Of a stretch of 64,000 nucleotides of DNA, positions 62,217 to 64,000 are shown piece by piece. The stretch comes from Aureibaculum flavum. GTDB taxonomy: Bacteria > Bacteroidota > Bacteroidia > Flavobacteriales > Flavobacteriaceae. Position 1 is the first letter of the stretch. Each line of letters begins with the position of its first letter. The stretch spans positions 310,001 through 374,000 of the forward strand of contig NZ_JAEHFJ010000001.1 in NCBI RefSeq assembly GCF_016406085.1, written 5' to 3'. The translations under genes were made by a program, and so were the position numbers. The notes beneath the pieces were generated by a model. The model was not told where the DNA came from. It worked only from the letters and a program-made list of their open reading frames with translations, and did no database searches.

Positions 62217-62504
62217 ATGAATAAAAATAGTATTACAGACATCCCTATTAAAGGTTTAAACGTTACTAAAATCTTTACAACAGATAGTACTGAAACGTTG
62301 TTAATAAGCTTAGAAAAAGGTGAAACTTTTCCAACACATACATCACCCAAAACTACACTTCTTGTTGTTTTAGAGGGAAAAATCGATTTCCATATTGAAA
62401 ATAAAATTGTTACTTTAGCTAAACATCAGTGTTATAGTTTTGAAAAAAACATTGAGCATTACGTTACGGCTCATAAAAATTCTAGATTTTTGATAATTAG
62501 ATAG
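62217..62504 (+). CDS. Small cupin-fold protein in the nos cluster
   Basis: Cytosolic protein of 95 residues, a single cupin barrel: LLISLEKGETFPTHTSPKTTLLVVLEGKIDFH is the first motif, split for reading as EKGETFPTHTSP and LVVLEGKIDF; the second is HQCYSFEKNIEHYVTA. Two His residues of a typical metal site are partly kept. It is the first gene after the nosL terminator and 4 bp before nosD, so it is likely co-transcribed with nosDF. It may sense a small molecule or metal. Confidence 0.75.
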   Translation: MNKNSITDIPIKGLNVTKIFTTDSTETLLISLEKGETFPTHTSPKTTLLVVLEGKIDFHIENKIVTLAKHQCYSFEKNIEHYVTAHKNSRFLIIR

Positions 62505-62508
62505 TAAA

Positions 62509-63744
62509 ATGCTAAAGACAACACTACCCCTATTATTATTCCTTTTTATAATTTCAAATAGTTATGCTCAATCTATAGAGGTATGTGCTACTTGTGATGT
62601 TAACTCACTTACAGATGCTATCGCTAAATCTAAACCACATGATAAAATAACGATAAAAAAGGGTACTTACTTAGAAAGTAATATCATAATTGACAAGCCT
62701 TTACAAATAATTGGTGAGGATAATCCCATAATTGATGGAGAAAAAAAAGGATATGTACTTATTGTAAAATCTGACAGTGTTTCTGTTACGGGATTGGTAA
62801 TTAAAAACCCAGGAAAAAGTTATACTAAAGATTATGCAGCCGTTTATATTTCTCAGAGTAACCATTTCACTTTTGAAAACAATACTTTAGAGAGTGTCTT
62901 TTTTGGTTTTCTAATTGAAAAATCTCATCATGGAAAAATCGTTAAAAATCATGTTTCGAGTCAAGCGATAGATCAATCGGCTTCTGGGAATGGCATTCAT
63001 TTATGGAATTGCTCAAATATGCTTATTGATGAAAATGAAGCTCATAACCTAAGAGATGGTATTTATTTAGAATTTACCAAAGAAACTAAGGTTACAAATA
63101 ACCAAAGCTATGATAATATGCGTTATGGTTTACATTTTATGTTTTCAAACAATAACGAATATCATAACAATACTTTTACAAATAATGGTGCCGGCGTTGC
63201 TGTTATGTTTTCCAAATTTATTAAAATGACTGGCAACACCTTTACCAAAAATTGGGGAACCGCATCTTACGGATTACTTTTAAAAGAAATATATGATGCT
63301 GAAATTATAAACAATACGTTTCAAGAAAATACCATTGGTATTAACGTTGAAGGATCAACCAGAATAAATTATCTCAAAAATAATTTTATAAGCAACGGTT
63401 GGTCTGTAAAAATTGCTGGAGCTTGTTATGCCAATATATTTAAGGAAAATAATTTTTTAAACAATTCTTTTGACATTTCATATAACAGCAATATGAACGA
63501 TAATAAATTTGACAGTAATTATTGGAGTTCATATACAGGATACGATTTAGATAAAAATGGTATTGGAGACATCCCCTATCGTCCTGTGAAGCTATTCTCT
63601 TACATCGTAAATAAAACCCCAGAAACAATTATATTATTACGAAGTTTATTTGTTGATATTATCAATTTTTCAGAAAAAGTGTCACCAGTGTTCACACCTG
63701 ATGAATTGGTAGACAGTTCACCACTAATGACTCCTATTAAATGA
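62509..63744 (+). CDS. nosD: NosD, periplasmic beta-helix protein for CuZ assembly
   Basis: Protein of 411 residues with a signal peptide (LLLFLFIISNSYAQ). A right-handed parallel beta-helix of NosD/CASH repeats fills the rest: HDKITIKKGTYLESNIIID, HGKIVKNHVSSQ, then NNNEYHNNTFTNNGAG, and a final SNYWSSYTGYD segment typical of NosD. NosD works with the ABC transporter NosFY in maturing the NosZ copper-sulfur centre. Its stop overlaps the nosF start (ATGA). Confidence 0.93.
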   Translation: MLKTTLPLLLFLFIISNSYAQSIEVCATCDVNSLTDAIAKSKPHDKITIKKGTYLESNIIIDKPLQIIGEDNPIIDGEKKGYVLIVKSDSVSVTGLVIKNPGKSYTKDYAAVYISQSNHFTFENNTLESVFFGFLIEKSHHGKIVKNHVSSQAIDQSASGNGIHLWNCSNMLIDENEAHNLRDGIYLEFTKETKVTNNQSYDNMRYGLHFMFSNNNEYHNNTFTNNGAGVAVMFSKFIKMTGNTFTKNWGTASYGLLLKEIYDAEIINNTFQENTIGINVEGSTRINYLKNNFISNGWSVKIAGACYANIFKENNFLNNSFDISYNSNMNDNKFDSNYWSSYTGYDLDKNGIGDIPYRPVKLFSYIVNKTPETIILLRSLFVDIINFSEKVSPVFTPDELVDSSPLMTPIK

Positions 63745-64000
63745 TAGAAATAAAAAATTTATATAAAAAATTCGGAAAGGTTGAAGTCTTAAAAGGGCTA
63801 GACTTGACTATAAACCCAAATACTTCTGAAGGTGGCATTTTTGCTGTTTTAGGTCCTAACGGCTCGGGTAAAACGACATTAATTAAAAGTATTTTGGGTA
63901 TGGTTATTCCCAATAAAGGGGATATAGAAATTCAAGGGAAAAGTGTCTTAAAAAAACATCAATATAGAAATAACATCAATTATTTACCACAGATTGCCAA
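63741..64000 (+). CDS. nosF: NosF ABC transporter ATPase (cut by window end)
   Basis: Starts in the ATGA overlap with nosD and runs off the window after about 86 codons. The visible part begins MIEIKNLYKKFGKVEVLKGL and contains Walker A GPNGSGKTTLIKSI and the start of the Q-loop (INYLPQ). NosF energises the NosY permease, which should follow outside the window. Confidence 0.92.
   Translation, partial: MIEIKNLYKKFGKVEVLKGLDLTINPNTSEGGIFAVLGPNGSGKTTLIKSILGMVIPNKGDIEIQGKSVLKKHQYRNNINYLPQIA

Overview
The window is AT-rich DNA that reads as a chromosome segment of a member of the Bacteroidota, most likely a marine Flavobacteriaceae. The signs are TAnnTTTG-type -7 promoter elements, few Shine-Dalgarno sites, a one-piece CcsB-CcsA cytochrome c synthetase, BshB1 of bacillithiol synthesis, a lipoprotein sulfatase, a BatA-type membrane protein and a clade II nos cluster with a Sec-exported lipoprotein NosZ. 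I could run no database search, so family names come from motifs and remembered family sequences.

1-39 kb is mostly ordinary housekeeping and accessory content: a BatA/vWA-like membrane protein, a dihydroorotase homologue with its HxH metal site lost, small hydrolases, an FAD-dependent desaturase-like enzyme whose only plausible start is CTG, a sulfatase, Bcp peroxidase, an endonuclease III without its Fe-S cysteines, an ECF sigma factor with a 47-residue companion ORF, UvrA, tRNA-His, BshB1, an RND efflux operon, a trans-sulfuration enzyme, glutathione peroxidase, CcsBA, a DUF2520/KdsC-like/BrkB/thioredoxin-like run, a GT10 fucosyltransferase-like gene and ribosomal protein S1. The S1 gene carries an N-terminal domain that resembles DUF2853. 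A 155-bp repeat is present in about 2.4 tandem copies at 28.26-28.63 kb.

39.4-57.8 kb is an island of six tandem-domain universal stress proteins (USPs), an MlaEFD-type lipid transport operon, a degenerate sigma-like protein, a pyridoxamine oxidase-like flavoprotein, an MscS channel, a WG-repeat protein, small membrane and coiled-coil proteins and HemN. In its middle sits a two-component pair. The sensor kinase (48913-50793) contains a PAS domain with all hallmark LOV residues at canonical spacing (C179, N211, N221, Q242). The response regulator (50790-51845) is a REC-cNMP-HTH fusion. Eleven palindromes of the form TGAYnnnnRTCA lie in the intergenic regions of this island. Ten of the eleven are placed so that the palindrome centre is exactly 29.5 bp upstream of a TAnnTT(T/A)(G/A) -7 element, which corresponds to about -41.5 from the start of transcription. 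One serves divergent USP and hemN promoters on both sides. This looks like one coherent regulon with a CRP/FNR-type activator, and the REC-cNMP-HTH protein is the obvious candidate. The logic resembles the mycobacterial DosR regulon, but the presumed input includes blue light.

57.2-64 kb is the nitrous oxide reductase cluster: a divergent Rrf2-family regulator with three cysteines, then a fasciclin lipoprotein, a lipoprotein cytochrome c, nosZ, a membrane protein, nosL, a small cupin, nosD and the start of nosF, which runs off the window. The same palindrome lies in front of this cluster, tying N2O respiration, haem synthesis and the USP island together.
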